A DNA stretch of 64,000 nt from Bacillus sp. THAF10 (GCF_009363695.1 NZ_CP045403.1:3234501-3298500), one strand, 5' to 3'; shown: positions 45,231-54,365, counted from the stretch's first letter. The notes: generated by a model from the letters alone, not told the origin. Numbers and translations are program-made.

Positions 45231-45491
45231 TTATGCATTTTGACGTTCATTGGATTGACCAGATAAGTGGAATTCTCCGTCCATTAAATCATCTCGGAGA
45301 AGTCCGACTGCCTCTGCATAACGTAACCAAGTATCCACACTTGCAATGACGACTCTGGCTTCTACCGTTACAAGTTCAATTCCGACTAAGGAAACACGCG
45401 CATAAACGTCAATAACAACGCCCTTATCTAAGATTCGATCGATTACCTCTGCTAGACTAGATCCATCAGTACTCTTTTGAATTGCTGCCAT
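45231..45491 (-). CDS. gvpA: major gas vesicle structural protein GvpA
   Basis: 86 residues with the classic GvpA sequence: [51 protein letters not shown]. GvpA forms the ribbed wall of the gas vesicle. Only one strict GvpA copy is in this cluster, whereas B. megaterium has two (gvpA and gvpB). AAAGGAGTG precedes the ATG. It is followed by a repeat element that may separate its expression from the accessory genes. Confidence 0.96.
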   Translation of the reverse strand: MAAIQKSTDGSSLAEVIDRILDKGVVIDVYARVSLVGIELVTVEARVVIASVDTWLRYAEAVGLLRDDLMDGEFHLSGQSNERQNA

Positions 45492-45492
45492 G

Positions 45493-45912
45493 TTATCTCA
45501 CTCCTTTAATGTCGTTCACATTTGGTATTTGGTCGTTTCGTTTCACTGAATTCATTCCATTTAGGCTGTCTGCACCTTTTACTTCTGTATAGGATTTGAT
45601 TCCGTTGGTGGACCCGTTCTTTCCGATTTTTTCTTGAAAAGACTCTCCAGCGTCTTTTACCTTCTGGAGCCGGTCCTTCACTTTTAACAAGGAATCTTGT
45701 ATTTTTTCCTGAACATCCTCGGCTTTGCTGTGAACTTTGTTTGCAAATTTATCTTTCGAGTCATCCAGGTTGTCCGATAGTTTATCCGCTTTGTTTTGTA
45801 TCTTTTCCTTTGTTTTATCCTTTTTATACTCTATATAGGTTTCAGTTGCTTCTTCTTTAGCTTTCTTTGTCAGTTTTTTCTTCAGATCCTTCAGGCTCGA
45901 GCTCCCTCTCAT
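45493..45912 (-). CDS. gvpQ: coiled-coil gas vesicle-associated protein (GvpQ position)
   Basis: 139 residues, mostly a Lys/Asp/Glu-rich helix with repeated short heptad-like units ([20 protein letters not shown] and so on), with no membrane segment. Its place directly before gvpA, and its character, match B. megaterium GvpQ. It overlaps the preceding gene by 56 bases. ATG 45912 has no ribosome binding site, but AGAGGGAG inside the frame lies seven bases before a CTG codon, so the true start may be non-canonical. Confidence 0.65.
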   Translation of the reverse strand: MRGSSSLKDLKKKLTKKAKEEATETYIEYKKDKTKEKIQNKADKLSDNLDDSKDKFANKVHSKAEDVQEKIQDSLLKVKDRLQKVKDAGESFQEKIGKNGSTNGIKSYTEVKGADSLNGMNSVKRNDQIPNVNDIKGVR

Positions 45913-46051
45913 TTCGCCGAAAAAATTTCATCACCTTATTTCGACGTTCTTTTTTTAATAGAAAAGCAGAGCTTGCCGCAACACTTCCTACTACTGCACC
46001 TGTAAACCATTTATTTTTTCCAAGCTGTAATGCACTTTCTTTTACGCTCAT
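45857..46051 (-). CDS. gvpP: small membrane-anchored protein, first gene of the gvp cluster (GvpP position)
   Basis: 64 residues: GKNKWFTGAVVGSVAASSAFLLKKERR gives one short membrane helix flanked by positive residues, then an acidic tail. AAGGAAG precedes ATG 46051. Position and size suggest B. megaterium GvpP, but the sequence alone is not diagnostic. Confidence 0.55.
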   Translation of the reverse strand: MSVKESALQLGKNKWFTGAVVGSVAASSAFLLKKERRNKVMKFFRRNERELEPEGSEEKTDKES

Positions 46052-46097
46052 CACTTGCCACTTCCTTTCATAAAATTTTTATTCGGTTTTAGGTTGT

Positions 46098-46123
46098 ATT
46101 CACGCTTTAGTCCCAAATTAAAC
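46098..46123 (-). promoter_or_regulatory. possible SigB-type promoter of the gvp operon
   Basis: On the minus strand GTTTAA, a 14-base spacer, then GTGAAT (four of six to GGGTAT), about 50 bases upstream of the first gvp gene. The -35 is perfect but the -10 is weak. Confidence 0.3.
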
Positions 46124-46200
46124 AATTTTTTTGACAAAGGGAAACATTCCCTATTAAATTAGCAATTGATTCCTTGAGAGGAATATTTTCTAAACGCAAT

Positions 46201-46227
46201 GTTTATTTATAGATGCAATAGGGGTAT
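46201..46227 (+). promoter_or_regulatory. SigB-type promoter of the sunset-domain gene
   Basis: GTTTAT, a 15-base spacer, then GGGTAT, 36 bases before the start codon. This is a near match to the general stress consensus GTTTAA-N13-15-GGGTAT. Confidence 0.5.
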
Positions 46228-46263
46228 TCAGTTGTTAAACTAGGACTTTCGCAGGGAGGCGTA

Positions 46264-46521
46264 ATGGTGAATAAATTTCTGATGATGAATGGAGTGCTTC
46301 TTAGTGGACTTGTAGGAGCCCTTATTACTAGAATTGGAAGTTCAAATAGAGGAAACTCAATGAGTATGGAAGCCTGTAAAATTAAAGGCAATCGTAATTC
46401 ACGGGGAGAATTGATTTATCATATTCCTGGTGGAAGGTTCTATCAAGTAACAAAGGCCGTGGAGTGGTTTGATAGTGAGGAAGCAGCCATTTCGGCTGGG
46501 TATCGTAAATCGGAAAGATAA
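46264..46521 (+). CDS. membrane-anchored sunset-domain protein
   Basis: 85 residues: an N-terminal hydrophobic helix (MNGVLLSGLVGALIT) and a C-terminal domain CKIKGNRNSRGELIYHIPGG ending in EWFDSEEAAISAGYRKS. The latter is the small domain often found at the C-terminus of secreted staphylococcal-type nucleases, here without the nuclease. It is divergent from the gas vesicle operon. GGGAGG precedes the start. The function is unknown. Confidence 0.78.
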   Translation: MVNKFLMMNGVLLSGLVGALITRIGSSNRGNSMSMEACKIKGNRNSRGELIYHIPGGRFYQVTKAVEWFDSEEAAISAGYRKSER

Positions 46522-46544
46522 AAGTAACTTTCTGATTAATTCCC

Positions 46545-46585
46545 AAAAAAAACGTGAGAAATTAAACATTTCTCACGTTTTTTTT
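46545..46585 (+). terminator. terminator of the sunset-domain gene
   Basis: Perfect stem AAAAAACGTGAGAAAT / ATTTCTCACGTTTTTT with a five-base loop and a T run. Confidence 0.9.
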
Positions 46586-46604
46586 ATTGTTTAAAGAAGT
46601 TTCT

Positions 46605-46735
46605 AGCTGTTGATTGGAGCAATGGCGGAGACTCCCGGGGGAATGAAGCGAAAGACTTGTGACCCCACAGGCAAAGCCGTGGAGGCTCACAAATCGACCC
46701 GCAGGACGCAAGCCATTTTGCGGAAATCAACAGCG
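46605..46735 (+). repeat. repeat family A, copy A4
   Basis: 131 bp with left end AGCTGTTGATTGGAGCAA, the string GGAGACTCCCGGGGGAATGA, an internal inverted pair TTGTGA / TCACAA, and right end TTGCGGAAATCAACAGCG. Confidence 0.85.
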
Positions 46736-46748
46736 TTCTTACATAACT

Positions 46749-46988
46749 TTACATTTCACGAACCCATTGAACTAGCTTTAAAGAAAGGTGATTGGCATCC
46801 TCTTCATCTAAGGATAAGCGAAACTCCTCATTTAATCTGTTAGTCAAAGCTGCTGTTCCTTCCTCATATGGAACAATCGTTGACCACTTGATGAACGGTA
46901 TCGCAATCAATGTTTGTTCTTCTTTTTTATTCTCATGAATATACACTTGAAAAGTATGTACTTGCAGATTAGCTTTTCGTATCTTCAC
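46749..46988 (-). CDS. yueH: YueH-like protein
   Basis: 79 residues, beta-rich start (MKIRKANLQVHTFQVYIHEN), AIPFIKWSTIVPYEEG in the middle and LSLKLVQWVREM at the end, which fits the small YueH family. I use GTG 46988 because AGAGGAGG lies seven bases upstream, while ATG 46994 abuts it. The assignment is from memory of family shape and the function is unknown. Confidence 0.55.
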   Translation of the reverse strand: MKIRKANLQVHTFQVYIHENKKEEQTLIAIPFIKWSTIVPYEEGTAALTNRLNEEFRLSLDEEDANHLSLKLVQWVREM

Positions 46989-47078
46989 TTTCATTCCTCC
47001 TCTAAAAACCTACTAATATTGTAGCTTCCCTCCTTGTTATATTCAACTAACCGAATGTAAACCAAACCAAAATTACTG

Positions 47079-47120
47079 TTGACAGTTCTAGGACTTTTCG
47101 ATTATCATTTTATTGTTAAC
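47079..47120 (+). promoter_or_regulatory. bioY promoter with a possible BirA half-site
   Basis: TTGACA, an 18-base spacer, TATCAT. TTGTTAAC at 47113-47120 overlaps the expected transcript start and equals one arm of the BirA operator (TTGTTAAC-N15-GTTAACAA); the other arm is poor. Confidence 0.6.
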
Positions 47121-47145
47121 TAAAAACAACAAAGGGGTTTACAAT

Positions 47146-47742
47146 ATGAAACGTTCATTTTCAGCTTTAGATATTACATACTCAGCAATGTTTGTAGCCT
47201 TAATGGCTATTGGTGCTAACATTGTATCCTGGGTGCCATTTTTACAAATAGGTAGCGTACCATTATCGATGCAACCATTTTTCTGCGTACTGGCTGGTAT
47301 TTTACTAGGTTCACGTCTTGGTGCTGTATCCATGATTGTTTATTTATTGGTTGGGATTGCTGGCGCGCCAGTATTTGCAGGTTTTGGATCTGGATTTGGA
47401 TCTATTGTAGGACCTACTGGTGGTTTTTTACTATCCTATGTAGTAACTGCTTTTGTTGCAGGACTTATTGTGGAAAAGGCAGAAAAACCACAACTTGTTA
47501 CATTTATGACTGCTTCATTCGCTGGTATTGTCTTGATTTACTTCATCGGAACAAACTACATGTACTTCATTTTAAATTATGTGATGGAAGTAGGAATGTC
47601 TTACGGAGCAGCGTGGATGACGATGGCATGGTTCTCTTTAAAGGACTTCGTTTTCACGATCCTTTGCGGATTGTTAGCAACTCGCCTCTATTATGTAGTA
47701 AATAAAACAGCAAAAACACCTTACACTCGTAAGGTTGCATAG
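47146..47742 (+). CDS. bioY: biotin transporter BioY
   Basis: A 198-residue S-component with six helices and the BioY signature GILLGSRLGAVSMIVYLLVG followed by GAPVFAGFGSGFGSIVGPTGG. It captures biotin alone or with an ECF energy module encoded elsewhere. I start at ATG 47146, eight bases after AAAGGGG. It corresponds to B. subtilis YuiG and lies next to yuiF, as in that genome. Confidence 0.93.
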   Translation: MKRSFSALDITYSAMFVALMAIGANIVSWVPFLQIGSVPLSMQPFFCVLAGILLGSRLGAVSMIVYLLVGIAGAPVFAGFGSGFGSIVGPTGGFLLSYVVTAFVAGLIVEKAEKPQLVTFMTASFAGIVLIYFIGTNYMYFILNYVMEVGMSYGAAWMTMAWFSLKDFVFTILCGLLATRLYYVVNKTAKTPYTRKVA

Positions 47743-47744
47743 TG

Positions 47745-47780
47745 AAAAACCTGGCTGAAACGTATCAGCCAGGTTTTTTT
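47745..47780. terminator. bidirectional terminator between bioY and yuiF
   Basis: Stem AAAAACCTGGCTGA / TCAGCCAGGTTTTT with a six-base loop, between convergent genes. Confidence 0.92.
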
Positions 47781-49110
47781 ATAAAATCATCGCTGCAATG
47801 CAGCCAAATATTATTAAAGGAATATTGTAGTGAATAAAGGTCGGTACACAAGTATCCCAAATGTGATTGTGTTGGCCATCAGCATTCAGACCGGAAGTTG
47901 GTCCAAGCGTACTGTCAGAAGCAGGTGATCCTGCATCCCCAAGCGCTGCAGCAGTACCAACAATCGCAATCGTTGCCATCGCGCTAAATCCTAACTCTGC
48001 ACAAAGCGGAACAAAGATGGCTGCGATAATGGGAATAGTGGAGAAAGAGGAGCCAATCCCCATTGTAATGAATAGTCCTATTAGTAGCATTGTAAATGCT
48101 GCTAGTAATTGGTTAGTGCCAATCCAATCTGCTGCAGAGGAAACCAGCGTTTCAATTTGTCCTGTCTCCCTTAATACACTCGCAAAGCCTGACGCAGCAA
48201 TCATCACAAATCCAATGTATGCCATCATTTTCATACCAGAGGTGAGAATCACATCCGTTTCGTTAAACTTCATTGCTCCACCAAGATATAGAATAACGAT
48301 TCCCACAAGGGAGCCATAAATCATTCCTTGCACACCAACTACTTCTGTAAGGTAAACTTGAGTTACTAAAGAAATGACAACTGCTAGAAGAGCAAATAAT
48401 AGCGATTTTTTCGTATAGGCTGCAGATTCTTGTTCAGAAATATCTTTTTGTTTATACACTCTTGGTTTTCGGTAGCTAAAGAACACGGCAATCAATAATC
48501 CAACTACCATCCCCCCAACTGGAATCACCATGGCAGTTGGGATAGAGGATAAGCTTATATCTAGACCACTTTCCCCCATATTTGTTTTTAATATATCATG
48601 AAAAATCCCGCCAAATCCAACCGGTAAAAGAATGTAAGGTGCTGTTAAACCAAAGGTAATAATTGTAGAGGTTAATCTCCTATCAATTCCAAGTTCATTA
48701 AGAATCTTTAATAATGGTGGAATTAGGATAGGGATAAATGCAATATGCACGGGAATTACGTTTTGTGACATAATAGACACCGCTAATAGAATCAACAAAA
48801 TCAATACTTTGGATAGTGATTTTTTACGTGTTTCTTCTTTCGTACCGACAAATTTTATTGCTCCCTCCACTAGAGCATCTGGCAGCCCTGTTTTGGATAA
48901 GCCCACCGCAAATGCACCTAATAATGCATAACTAAGTGCTACAGCAGCATTTCCTCCCAAACCATCTGTAAACGTATTAATGGTTGTCTCAAGGCCAAGC
49001 CCTCCGACCATTCCACCAATAAAAGCACCCGTAACTAGTGCCAGTACAACATTTATTCTAAGTAAGCTTAATACAAGCATGACGAGAACAGCTATGATGA
49101 CTGCATTCAT
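47779..49110 (-). CDS. yuiF: Na+/H+ antiporter-family permease YuiF
   Basis: A 443-residue transporter with about 12 helices of the YuiF/NhaC-like family: SIMSQNVIPVHIAFIPILIP, GIGSSFSTIPIIAAIFVPL and AALGDAGSPASDSTLGPTSG are characteristic re-entrant or binding stretches. Homologues are annotated as Na+/H+ antiporters or amino acid (histidine) permeases, so the substrate is open. The start follows AAAGGAAG. It is tail-to-tail with bioY. Confidence 0.88.
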   Translation of the reverse strand: MNAVIIAVLVMLVLSLLRINVVLALVTGAFIGGMVGGLGLETTINTFTDGLGGNAAVALSYALLGAFAVGLSKTGLPDALVEGAIKFVGTKEETRKKSLSKVLILLILLAVSIMSQNVIPVHIAFIPILIPPLLKILNELGIDRRLTSTIITFGLTAPYILLPVGFGGIFHDILKTNMGESGLDISLSSIPTAMVIPVGGMVVGLLIAVFFSYRKPRVYKQKDISEQESAAYTKKSLLFALLAVVISLVTQVYLTEVVGVQGMIYGSLVGIVILYLGGAMKFNETDVILTSGMKMMAYIGFVMIAASGFASVLRETGQIETLVSSAADWIGTNQLLAAFTMLLIGLFITMGIGSSFSTIPIIAAIFVPLCAELGFSAMATIAIVGTAAALGDAGSPASDSTLGPTSGLNADGQHNHIWDTCVPTFIHYNIPLIIFGCIAAMIL

Positions 49111-49242
49111 TTTAAAGACTTCCTTTCAAGAGATCATTATTACTTCATTCGCTTTAGTTTGTTAAATCGGTAGAGAATTAGAGTACAAAAGATAAATTAT
49201 CATAGACCATCATAGCTGTCAACGGAATTGTTTGGAAAGCAC

Positions 49243-49276
49243 AAAAAAAACACATCTTTTTAAGATGTGTTTTTTT
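49243..49276 (-). terminator. pepA terminator
   Basis: Stem AAAAAACACATCTT / AAGATGTGTTTTTT with a three-base loop, T-rich in both directions, at the pepA 3' end. Confidence 0.9.
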
Positions 49277-49283
49277 CAATCGA

Positions 49284-50789
49284 TTATTCCTCTGTCAGTC
49301 CAAACCGTTCTACTAAAGTCACAAGCGTACGTACCATCGCTCCTGTGCCTCCACTTGGCCCCAGCTCGTGAGCTGATTTCGCAGTTGCTGTTCCTGCGAT
49401 ATCTAAATGCACCCATGGCGTATTTTCAGCAAATTCTCCGATAAACGCACCTGCAAAAATAGCATGTCCGTCACGTCCAGGGGAGTTATTCAAATCAGCT
49501 ACTTTACTGTTGCGCACTCGCTCTTTTGCGTGATCAAAGATTGGCAGTCGCCACATTTCTTCTCCAGCCTCATAGGATGCTTCTAACACTTGTTCAAACC
49601 AATCTTCATCATTGGTCATCGCACCAGTAGTGTGATTTCCAAGCGCAATGATCACCCCTCCGGTTAAGGTAGCGACATCCACTAGATAATTCGCACCATG
49701 CTGTTTAGCATACGTTACGGCGTCTGCAAGAACTAGTCGTCCTTCTGCATCTGTGTTAAGAATCTCAATGGTTTTGCCGCTCATGGAAGTAATCACATCA
49801 TCTGGCTTAAAGGCATTACCACTAATCATATTATCTGTAGAGGCTATAACTGCGACAACATTTTGCTCTGGCTTTAATTCCCCAATGGCTTCCATTGCAC
49901 CAAGAACCGCAGCCGCTCCTCCCATGTCAGTTTTCATGCCAACTATTCCATCCTTTGGCTTAATAGAATAGCCACCCGTATCAAAGGTGATTCCTTTTCC
50001 GACTAGCCCAATGACATCTGTCCACTCTTCTTTTCCTTGATGCTTAAGGACAATCATTTTTGGTGGCTCCACAGAACCCTTATTTACTGCAAGAAGTGCG
50101 CCCATTCCTAGCTTTTCCATGTCTTCTTTCTCTAGGATTTCTAGTTCAAAGCCATATTTTTCTGCAAGGGCTGCTGCGTGATTGGCAAGCTCTGTTGCAG
50201 TTAGCATATTCCCAGGCATGTTGACTAATGTACGGGCACTGTTTGTTCCTTTTGCAAAAACGTACCCAACATGGACACTTGCCTCCACCTCAGACTTATC
50301 CTCATCTGTAAGCAAAACAACTTCCTCTAGCTTCACTTCAGGCTCATTGGATTTTTGTTTATATCCATCGTAGCGGTAGGTTGCTAGTGGGATAGACTCC
50401 CCTAAGGCATGTGCCACATCATGAACCGCTAAATCACTTGTTACGAAGGAGTCAATGGCAACAACCGCACTTTGCAATTTCGATTCTTGAAGCGACTTGC
50501 CTACTTTACCAAATACCTTTCTCAGCTCTTCAAAAGAAAGCTTGTCCGCTCTTCCGGTACCCACTATGATAATTCTTTTATACATTGTTTTTCCGAAAGT
50601 ATGTATTTTAGATAGTTTTCCTCTTTTAGGTGAAATATCTCCATCTTTCAGTAATGCTGTTAGCTGTCCTTCTAGCTGATTGTCTAGTTCCCCAACAATC
50701 CCTTCAAGTTTACTATGTTTCTCGGATAACCCTACAACAATCGCTTCGATTTGATTTTCATTATTGATCTCATTATGTACCACAAACAT
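49284..50789 (-). CDS. pepA: leucyl aminopeptidase PepA (M17), YuiE
   Basis: 501 residues. The M17 metal and active-site motifs are [32 protein letters not shown] and [12 protein letters not shown], with an N-terminal macro-like domain over the first 170 residues. It releases N-terminal amino acids from peptides in the cytoplasm and needs two metal ions. GGGGGTG precedes the ATG. It lies beside yuiF, as in B. subtilis. Confidence 0.94.
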   Translation of the reverse strand: MFVVHNEINNENQIEAIVVGLSEKHSKLEGIVGELDNQLEGQLTALLKDGDISPKRGKLSKIHTFGKTMYKRIIIVGTGRADKLSFEELRKVFGKVGKSLQESKLQSAVVAIDSFVTSDLAVHDVAHALGESIPLATYRYDGYKQKSNEPEVKLEEVVLLTDEDKSEVEASVHVGYVFAKGTNSARTLVNMPGNMLTATELANHAAALAEKYGFELEILEKEDMEKLGMGALLAVNKGSVEPPKMIVLKHQGKEEWTDVIGLVGKGITFDTGGYSIKPKDGIVGMKTDMGGAAAVLGAMEAIGELKPEQNVVAVIASTDNMISGNAFKPDDVITSMSGKTIEILNTDAEGRLVLADAVTYAKQHGANYLVDVATLTGGVIIALGNHTTGAMTNDEDWFEQVLEASYEAGEEMWRLPIFDHAKERVRNSKVADLNNSPGRDGHAIFAGAFIGEFAENTPWVHLDIAGTATAKSAHELGPSGGTGAMVRTLVTLVERFGLTEE

Positions 50790-50852
50790 GGCTGAACACC
50801 CCCAAATTAAGATACTTCCATTATAGCTAAATTCTTAAAATATTTCGAGTAT

Positions 50853-51233
50853 CTAAGAATCCTCCAAGTATAAAAAAAGACGTGGTAGCTTTGGCAACGT
50901 GTCTACCTTTTCATATGGAACGCTTTCCAAGTCGGTTGGGAGGATATTTAAGCAATCTTGGATATATTGATGAATCTTTTCTAAATCAAGACCCCAGAAT
51001 CTCGGACGATATTTTTGAATATAACGGCCTCCAGCTTCCATCATCATTCTAGCACCTTTTACATTTCCATACTCATAGTGATAAATGGCAACCGTCATTT
51101 GCAATAATCCCTTGAGAAAATAGTTCTCCTTATCTGTCATCCAAATCTCCTCTAACAAATCATGACACGTATAATAATCTCCCTCATTAAAAGAAATAAA
51201 GAATTCATAGTATTCTTCTGGATATATATCCAT
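50853..51233 (-). CDS. DUF309 family protein
   Basis: 126 residues, helical, with the DUF309 motif FNEGDYYTCHDLLEEIWM near residues 14-31 and LLQMTVAIYHYEYGN after it. The conserved His and Glu residues suggest a metal or nucleotide pocket, but no function is established to my knowledge. It is transcribed alone between pepA and yuiD. Confidence 0.85.
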   Translation of the reverse strand: MDIYPEEYYEFFISFNEGDYYTCHDLLEEIWMTDKENYFLKGLLQMTVAIYHYEYGNVKGARMMMEAGGRYIQKYRPRFWGLDLEKIHQYIQDCLNILPTDLESVPYEKVDTLPKLPRLFLYLEDS

Positions 51234-51388
51234 TATTTTTACCCCTTCGATAAAAATGTCCTATAACCATCTTAACAAAAGAAGTAATATCATTCATAAT
51301 AATAAGAAAACTACTTTCATCATGTACTACATAGAAGTAGAAAGGGTATAGTAATAAAAATTACAGCTAAGAAGGGCGGTTCGGTCAG

Positions 51389-51871
51389 ATGGAGTTATTT
51401 TCAAATTTCCCTTTATGGGCAGCACTTGCGGCCATTGGTTTCGCACAATTCGTGAAAGTCCCCATTCAATTTATAGCAACAAGAAGAATTGATTGGTCCC
51501 TTTTAACGAGTACAGGAGGCATGCCAAGCTCCCATTCAGCTGCCGTGACGGCACTAGCAACAGGGGTTGCCTTTGAAACCGGGTTAGACTCGCCTATCTT
51601 TGCAGTAGCAACTGTCTTTGCAATCATCGTCATGTTTGATGCAACAGGTGTAAGACGACATGCTGGCGAGCAAGCAACTGTATTGAATAAATTGGTTGGT
51701 GATTTTAACCGTTTTGTAGAAGAAACAAAAAAATGGCCTAACATGAATGAGCAGGAAAAAGTGAAGGATCTAAAAGAACTCTTGGGTCATCAACCTATCG
51801 AGGTCTTCTTTGGAGCCATCACGGGTATCCTCCTTACGATTGTGCTTCATTACCTGGTTCATCTTGGATAA
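51389..51871 (+). CDS. yuiD: divergent PAP2-family membrane protein YuiD
   Basis: 160 residues with about four helices. The divergent PAP2 family motifs are WSLLTSTGGMPSSHSAAVTALATG and MFDATGVRRHAGEQA, which resemble acid phosphatase motifs and suggest action on a lipid phosphate. It is adjacent to yuiC on the other side of a BtuF-like gene. The start follows AAGGGCGG. Confidence 0.87.
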   Translation: MELFSNFPLWAALAAIGFAQFVKVPIQFIATRRIDWSLLTSTGGMPSSHSAAVTALATGVAFETGLDSPIFAVATVFAIIVMFDATGVRRHAGEQATVLNKLVGDFNRFVEETKKWPNMNEQEKVKDLKELLGHQPIEVFFGAITGILLTIVLHYLVHLG

Positions 51872-51884
51872 GGGAGGGAGAAAC

Positions 51885-52703
51885 ATGCGTTTAGTATCTA
51901 TTTGTCCCAGTAACACAGAGCTGCTACATTACCTCGGACTTACCGAGAACCTCGTTGGCATTGATGATTACTCAGATTGGCCTGCAGAAGTTCACACGCT
52001 ACCCAAGCTAGGTCCTGATCTGAATATTAACATGGAAAAACTTGAAGCTCTTGAGCCAGATTTGGTGCTGGCAAGCTTAAGTGTGCCTGGCATGGAGAAA
52101 AATGTAGAGGAGCTAAAAAGAAGAGGTATTCCTCATATCACCTTAAATCCTCAATCTTTGGAAGATATCGTCGTTGACCTTCACGAGGTGGGCAAACTCA
52201 CAAAATCAACCGAGCGAGCAAGCGTACTTGCAGCAGAAATAAGAAGGGTTATCGAGACATATAGAAAGCTTGCTTCTACACTCTCTACAAAACCTGGTAT
52301 TTATTTTGAATGGTGGCCAAAGCCCATTTTCACACCAGGTAGAATCAATTGGCTTACAGAAATTAGCCAGCTTGCAGGAGCGAGAAATATTTTTGAAGAT
52401 AAGAACGTGGCAAGCTATCAAACCGAGTGGCAGGAAGTTTCCGCGTTGAACCCTGATGTCATCCTGATGATTTGGGTGGGTGTCAAAGAATCGAAAATGA
52501 ATCCAAACCATATCATCAAACGAGAAGATGCTTCCAAGGTAAAAGCCGTACTCGACGAGCAAATACATGTACTTGAAGAAAGTCTCTATTGCCGCCCTTC
52601 TCCAAGACTTATCATGGGTTTACAAAAGCTTTCTAGCCTATTGCACCCTACCGTGTATCCAGAATTCAACGGGGAAGATACGCTTTTAATGCAAAATAAA
52701 TAA
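51885..52703 (+). CDS. BtuF-like (cobalamin/siderophore) binding-fold protein without signal peptide
   Basis: 272 residues of the helical-backbone metal-receptor fold: RLVSICPSNTELLHYLGL, VGIDDYSDWPAEV, LEALEPDLVLA and the distal GRINWLTEISQLAGARNIF. Normal BtuF proteins are exported, but this one begins directly in the first strand with no signal or lipobox. GGGAGGGAG precedes ATG 51885. It may act inside the cell, for example in corrinoid handling; this is inference. Confidence 0.8.
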   Translation: MRLVSICPSNTELLHYLGLTENLVGIDDYSDWPAEVHTLPKLGPDLNINMEKLEALEPDLVLASLSVPGMEKNVEELKRRGIPHITLNPQSLEDIVVDLHEVGKLTKSTERASVLAAEIRRVIETYRKLASTLSTKPGIYFEWWPKPIFTPGRINWLTEISQLAGARNIFEDKNVASYQTEWQEVSALNPDVILMIWVGVKESKMNPNHIIKREDASKVKAVLDEQIHVLEESLYCRPSPRLIMGLQKLSSLLHPTVYPEFNGEDTLLMQNK

Positions 52704-52747
52704 AGGTCGTCCATTTCCTTGTAAGGAAAAGACGACCTTTATTTATT
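52695..52747. terminator. bidirectional terminator between the BtuF-like gene and yuiC
   Basis: Stem AATAAATAAAGGTCGTC / GACGACCTTTATTTATT with an inner TTTCC/GGAAA pairing, between convergent genes. Confidence 0.9.
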
Positions 52748-53456
52748 GTTTTTTGCCTAAATATTTTTGACGAAAAACCTGCATGCTACTATCTTCATTT
52801 AGTTTTGTTAACTCTTCTTCTGATAAGGTTCCATCGCCTTTTTTCACAAGATAAACATCAATCGTTTGTTTACCCCAATCGTTAAACACTTCATCCACTG
52901 TATCGAAATATAAATCAATTTTGTTTCCTTTAATAGCTCCACCAATATCGGCGACTACTCCATAGCCATACCCTGGGATAAACAGAATAGTACCAATTGG
53001 GAAAACACTAATATCTGCAGCAATGGTCGAATATAAATCCCTTTTTACTTTAAGTCCAGAATATGTAATACCATAGCTTGGATCCCCAGGCTTTTTCCCT
53101 GTAGACTCATAACCAGCGGTATAGCCTGTCGCATGAACTGTATGTGCTTCATACTCATTCCAATCTAAATCCTCTAAGGCTAAAGGTGTTTCCACCGTTT
53201 CCTCTGCAGAAACTTTTGTTTGTGTGGCGGAAAGAAAGTTTAAGCTTTTAAAGCCCACTGCCATCTTCTTAAATATATTGTCAGACTCTTTTTCACCGTC
53301 ATAGCTGGCATATATCTTATTTTCTTTGAGCCAGTTATGAATGGTCGAAGCTTGTACCCCCGAAATGGATTGAAAGGTAACTAAAAGAGCTACTACAAAT
53401 AACAAGCCCATTACCGTTCTCCGGATTACCGTTTTCAAATTTTTCATGTGAATCAT
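52743..53456 (-). CDS. yuiC: 3D-domain secreted protein YuiC (stationary-phase muralytic type)
   Basis: 237 residues: an N-terminal membrane helix or signal anchor ([18 protein letters not shown]), a linker, and a C-terminal 3D domain with [28 protein letters not shown] and [18 protein letters not shown], whose Asp residues give the domain its name. The B. subtilis homologue cleaves peptidoglycan as a lytic transglycosylase-like enzyme. I start at ATG 53456, five bases after GAGAGGAG. Confidence 0.87.
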   Translation of the reverse strand: MIHMKNLKTVIRRTVMGLLFVVALLVTFQSISGVQASTIHNWLKENKIYASYDGEKESDNIFKKMAVGFKSLNFLSATQTKVSAEETVETPLALEDLDWNEYEAHTVHATGYTAGYESTGKKPGDPSYGITYSGLKVKRDLYSTIAADISVFPIGTILFIPGYGYGVVADIGGAIKGNKIDLYFDTVDEVFNDWGKQTIDVYLVKKGDGTLSEEELTKLNEDSSMQVFRQKYLGKKQ

Positions 53457-53574
53457 CAACACTCCTCTCACAAGATATTCCTTCCCGCTTTTGAAAGGAT
53501 TTATTCCTTTTTTCGAGACAATAACGTTTGTGAGGGTCAAAAAAAAAGAACCGGCACCAAGACCGATTCTTCCT

Positions 53575-53898
53575 TTAGAACATTTGATATCCATTTTTTC
53601 TTAGCATTTTTATCACAATTCCAGAACAAATAGCTCCTGCTAAACCGCTTAAAAGAATGGTAACATCAGCGACCTGCAATGATGTTAACTCAGACCCAAG
53701 TGTGGAAAAAGCCTGATTAGGTTGACGGAAATAATCTATTAATTTCACATCATCCTGTGCTACAATCCATACACAAACTAGAGGGTAGATAATCGCCATA
53801 ATCCAAGACATACGTAGGAGCATATTTAAAAGGAATCCAATTCCAAAGAATAGTACAAAAAATAAAACAACCGATATAAGTAGTATTGGTATATTCAA
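53575..53898 (-). CDS. yuiB: YuiB family membrane protein
   Basis: 107 residues with three hydrophobic segments ([33 protein letters not shown] and [18 protein letters not shown]). It begins at TTG 53898, nine bases after GGAGG, and sits upstream of yuiC, as in B. subtilis. The function is unknown. Confidence 0.8.
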   Translation of the reverse strand: MNIPILLISVVLFFVLFFGIGFLLNMLLRMSWIMAIIYPLVCVWIVAQDDVKLIDYFRQPNQAFSTLGSELTSLQVADVTILLSGLAGAICSGIVIKMLRKNGYQMF

Positions 53899-54049
53899 TA
53901 CCAGGCACCTCCATTACACATCTTTCCTAAGTGTACTGAAAGGCTTGCTAGGAAGTCAATGTCTTTTCCCATACAAACAAAAACACAACCACAATTGTCC
54001 TAAATACGTCAAATTTGACGAAATGGAAATGGGGTTGTGTAATTATTTT

Positions 54050-54235
54050 AGCTCTTTTCTAAAAGATTGTTGCTAAAAACCTAAGAAAAAGTCGGCTTTA
54101 AGACTTTTTCCATTCATTATTCGAAGAAAAGTTGCCACATATTTAAAACTTACTCCACGAAAAGAGCACGACTGCAACCTTGCTTACGTGTTCCTTAACA
54201 GTACGCAGTAGCAACAAAGTTTACAAAAACAGCCT
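54050..54235 (-). repeat. MITE-like repeat family B, copy B5
   Basis: 186 bp in reverse orientation, left end AGCTCTTTTCTAAAAGATTG, right end AACAAAGTTTACAAAAACAGCCT, core CACGAAAAGAGCACGAC. It lies eight bases from the yuiA stop, in the yuiA-yuiB gap. Confidence 0.9.
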
Positions 54236-54242
54236 TTACTTA

Positions 54243-54365
54243 TTATTTTCTACCGCTCCCTCCGCAGCAGGAGCAAGTTTCTGATCCACCAAGTAGTAGT
54301 TGAAAATATCCTTTACCAGAGCAATACGGGCAATCCTTTTTATCTGTTTGCAGTTGATTATTCAT
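54243..54365 (-). CDS. yuiA: small zinc-finger-like protein YuiA
   Basis: A 40-residue protein starting at ATG 54365 after GGAGGGATAAGGA. It has two DnaJ-type knuckles, CPYCSGKGY and CSCCGGSGRK, so it probably binds one zinc ion. Its place next to yuiB matches B. subtilis yuiA, although here the repeat element B5 has entered between them. Confidence 0.75.
   Translation of the reverse strand: MNNQLQTDKKDCPYCSGKGYFQLLLGGSETCSCCGGSGRK

Noticed and set aside
46610..46843. Open frame in repeat copy A4
   Set aside because: Same reason; it also opposes the better-supported YueH-like gene.
47113..47131. Full BirA operator at bioY
   Set aside because: Only one arm (TTGTTAAC) is convincing and the second arm spacing does not fit, so it is kept only as a half-site note.
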